DNA of 6,710 nt from Paramuribaculum sp. GTDB lineage: Bacteria; Bacteroidota; Bacteroidia; Bacteroidales; Muribaculaceae. Shown in pieces: positions 5,520 to 6,710 of this stretch; the first letter of the stretch is position 1; the number at the start of each line of letters is the position of its first letter. The notes below the pieces were generated by a model. That model saw only the letters and a program-made list of their open reading frames with translations. It ran no database searches and was not told where the DNA came from. Position numbers and translations under genes: made by a program. Location of the stretch: NCBI GenBank assembly GCA_029058705.1, contig JAIDXA010000040.1, positions 1 to 6,710 on the forward strand, in the 5' to 3' direction.

Positions 5520-6710
5520 TTATCGTGTAAGCATTTTTGTCACGTTCGAGCCCTGACGGCGGATGACGATCTGACCTGCTTCGGGGTTCTCTATCTTCAT
5601 GCCCTGGAGGTTGAAGTATTCAACGGGTGCTTCTGTGTCAGCTGCGATGTTGCCGATTGCGGCGTTGTCTCCTGTAGGGAGGATGAGGTAGCTGTCGCTG
5701 CTGTTGTTGCTGGAATAGAGGCTGTAGGGGTTGGCTGCTCCTTCTGCACCGGAAGCCTGAGGCCAACGTGCGAAGAATGAGTTTGCAGGCATGTCGATGC
5801 GGCCGTTGGCTTTGTCGTAAGTTATGTTGTATGCTCCCTGCTGCTCGATGAACGCTTCTTTATCCATAGTGCTGGCCAACATGAATGCGTAAGCGTAAGA
5901 TCTGCTCATGATGTACGTTTCTCCGTTGGTTCTGTCAATTAAACCGGTCGTCTGCTGGGGTATGAGGACATATTCGGGATCGGTTGCGTCAATTTCGATG
6001 GTTGCGGTTCCGCCTAAAACTTCATCATAAGGATCTACAATGCGGAACATTCCGTCTCTCTCAGTATTATAGAGAACAGTCACGTCGACTTCGGGGCAGC
6101 TTGAAACGGGAATGCCGTATATTGTTGCGAGGAATGTGTCTTTGAATTTGCCGGTACCCATCTCTTCCCAAACGGCAGGCTGAACGAAACTGTTTCTCAT
6201 TGAAGCTAAAAATCCGCGGAGTTGTGCCAGACCGCTCTCTGTCGCAACAAAAAACACTACATTGCTGTCAAAGCTGACAGAGCCATCGGTTTCATTGTAG
6301 CTACCAGTAATGGTTACTTTGGTTGGTGTTGATCCGGAGATCGTCACTCCATAGAAATTGATGTCTTCATTGGTTTCGTTGTTTGTTCCGACTTTTGTTT
6401 CGGGGATGGTCAGTTTGCCTGTCAGGGAGTTGACGGTACCCTCAACGACAAAAACATCTTGGTCGGCGGTTGTCAGCGTGATTATCAGTGAACCGGAAGC
6501 TGAGCCCTGTTCGATTACGGCCGACCCCGTGTAGGACTTACTGTCGAATCCGTTGGTATAGTTCCAGTCGTAGGTTCCGGCATAGTCGGCGGCTGTAACT
6601 CTAAGCGGAGAAAGCAGTTTTCCCTCTGACACGGTTGCGGCGTTTTCAATATTGGCCTTTTTCAGATCTTTTGCAACCTGAGGACGGATTGTCTGAGCCG
6701 GTCCGAAGGC
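5520..6710 (-). CDS. Secreted beta-rich protein with sorting-signal-like C-terminal tail (5' partial)
   Basis: I do not recognise a named function. The frame stays open to the right edge of the window: 26 codons (AFGPAQTIRPQVAKDLKKA...) precede the GTG at 6632 without a stop. That GTG is therefore probably internal, and the true start, likely with a signal peptide, lies outside. At least 396 residues are visible. The first part (DYAGTYDWNYTN onward, about 120 residues) is rich in alternating Thr/Ser/Val/Ile, as in beta-sandwich or barrel domains. A middle segment begins WEEMGTGKFKDTFLATIYGIP and continues to GMFRIVDPY, a pattern I associate with Bacteroidales surface or secreted proteins. The end, EYFNLQGMKIENPEAGQIVIRRQGS followed by NVTKMLTR, resembles the short C-terminal tails seen on many Bacteroidales exported proteins and is reminiscent of type IX secretion sorting domains. 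Only a single Cys is visible and there is no catalytic motif. Stop TAA at 5520-5522. It is convergent with the lipoprotein gene and shares its terminator. Confidence 0.82.
   Translation of the reverse strand, partial: AFGPAQTIRPQVAKDLKKANIENAATVSEGKLLSPLRVTAADYAGTYDWNYTNGFDSKSYTGSAVIEQGSASGSLIITLTTADQDVFVVEGTVNSLTGKLTIPETKVGTNNETNEDINFYGVTISGSTPTKVTITGSYNETDGSVSFDSNVVFFVATESGLAQLRGFLASMRNSFVQPAVWEEMGTGKFKDTFLATIYGIPVSSCPEVDVTVLYNTERDGMFRIVDPYDEVLGGTATIEIDATDPEYVLIPQQTTGLIDRTNGETYIMSRSYAYAFMLASTMDKEAFIEQQGAYNITYDKANGRIDMPANSFFARWPQASGAEGAANPYSLYSSNNSSDSYLILPTGDNAAIGNIAADTEAPVEYFNLQGMKIENPEAGQIVIRRQGSNVTKMLTR

Noticed and set aside
6630..6632. GTG at 6632 as the start of the secreted protein
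   Set aside because: The frame continues upstream for 26 codons to the window edge, and a start here would leave an exported-looking protein without a signal peptide.

Overview
The window looks like chromosomal DNA from a Bacteroidales bacterium, probably close to Muribaculaceae/Bacteroides. Three signs point there. The intergenic regions carry Bacteroidetes-type promoters (TAnnTTTG, one with a well-spaced TTTG element). No start codon has a clear Shine-Dalgarno sequence. The proteins resemble Bacteroidales forms: an MsbA-like ABC exporter, a long DnaG, a BtuF-like lipoprotein, and a secreted protein ending in a YFNLQGMK...RRQGS..K.L.R tail. The family assignments come from reading the sequences, not from database searches.

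Layout: (1) 1-1730, plus strand: an MsbA-like ABC exporter that runs off the left edge. Its apparent N-terminal reading frame is interrupted by TAA at 18-20. (2) 1731-2016, intergenic: a weak possible terminator for the exporter, then a strong Bacteroidetes promoter (1834-1864), about 85 nt of A-rich leader-like sequence and a strong intrinsic terminator (1948-1989). No ORF lies between them, so this looks like a free-standing small RNA gene of roughly 115 nt. (3) 2017-4224, minus strand: dnaG primase. (4) 4225-4322: a short divergent promoter region. (5) 4323-5447, plus strand: a BtuF/FecB-like substrate-binding lipoprotein. (6) 5448-5519: a perfect 18-bp inverted repeat acting as a shared terminator. 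(7) 5520-6710, minus strand: a secreted beta-rich protein of unknown function, open at the right edge.

The genes do not form one operon; orientation changes at almost every boundary. They are a lipid/drug-type exporter, the replication primase, a metal-chelate or cobalamin binding lipoprotein without its permease beside it, and an exported protein with a sorting-signal-like tail. I see no mobile element, CRISPR array, tRNA or rRNA. The two points most worth a second look are the candidate small RNA and the in-frame stop at the start of the exporter.
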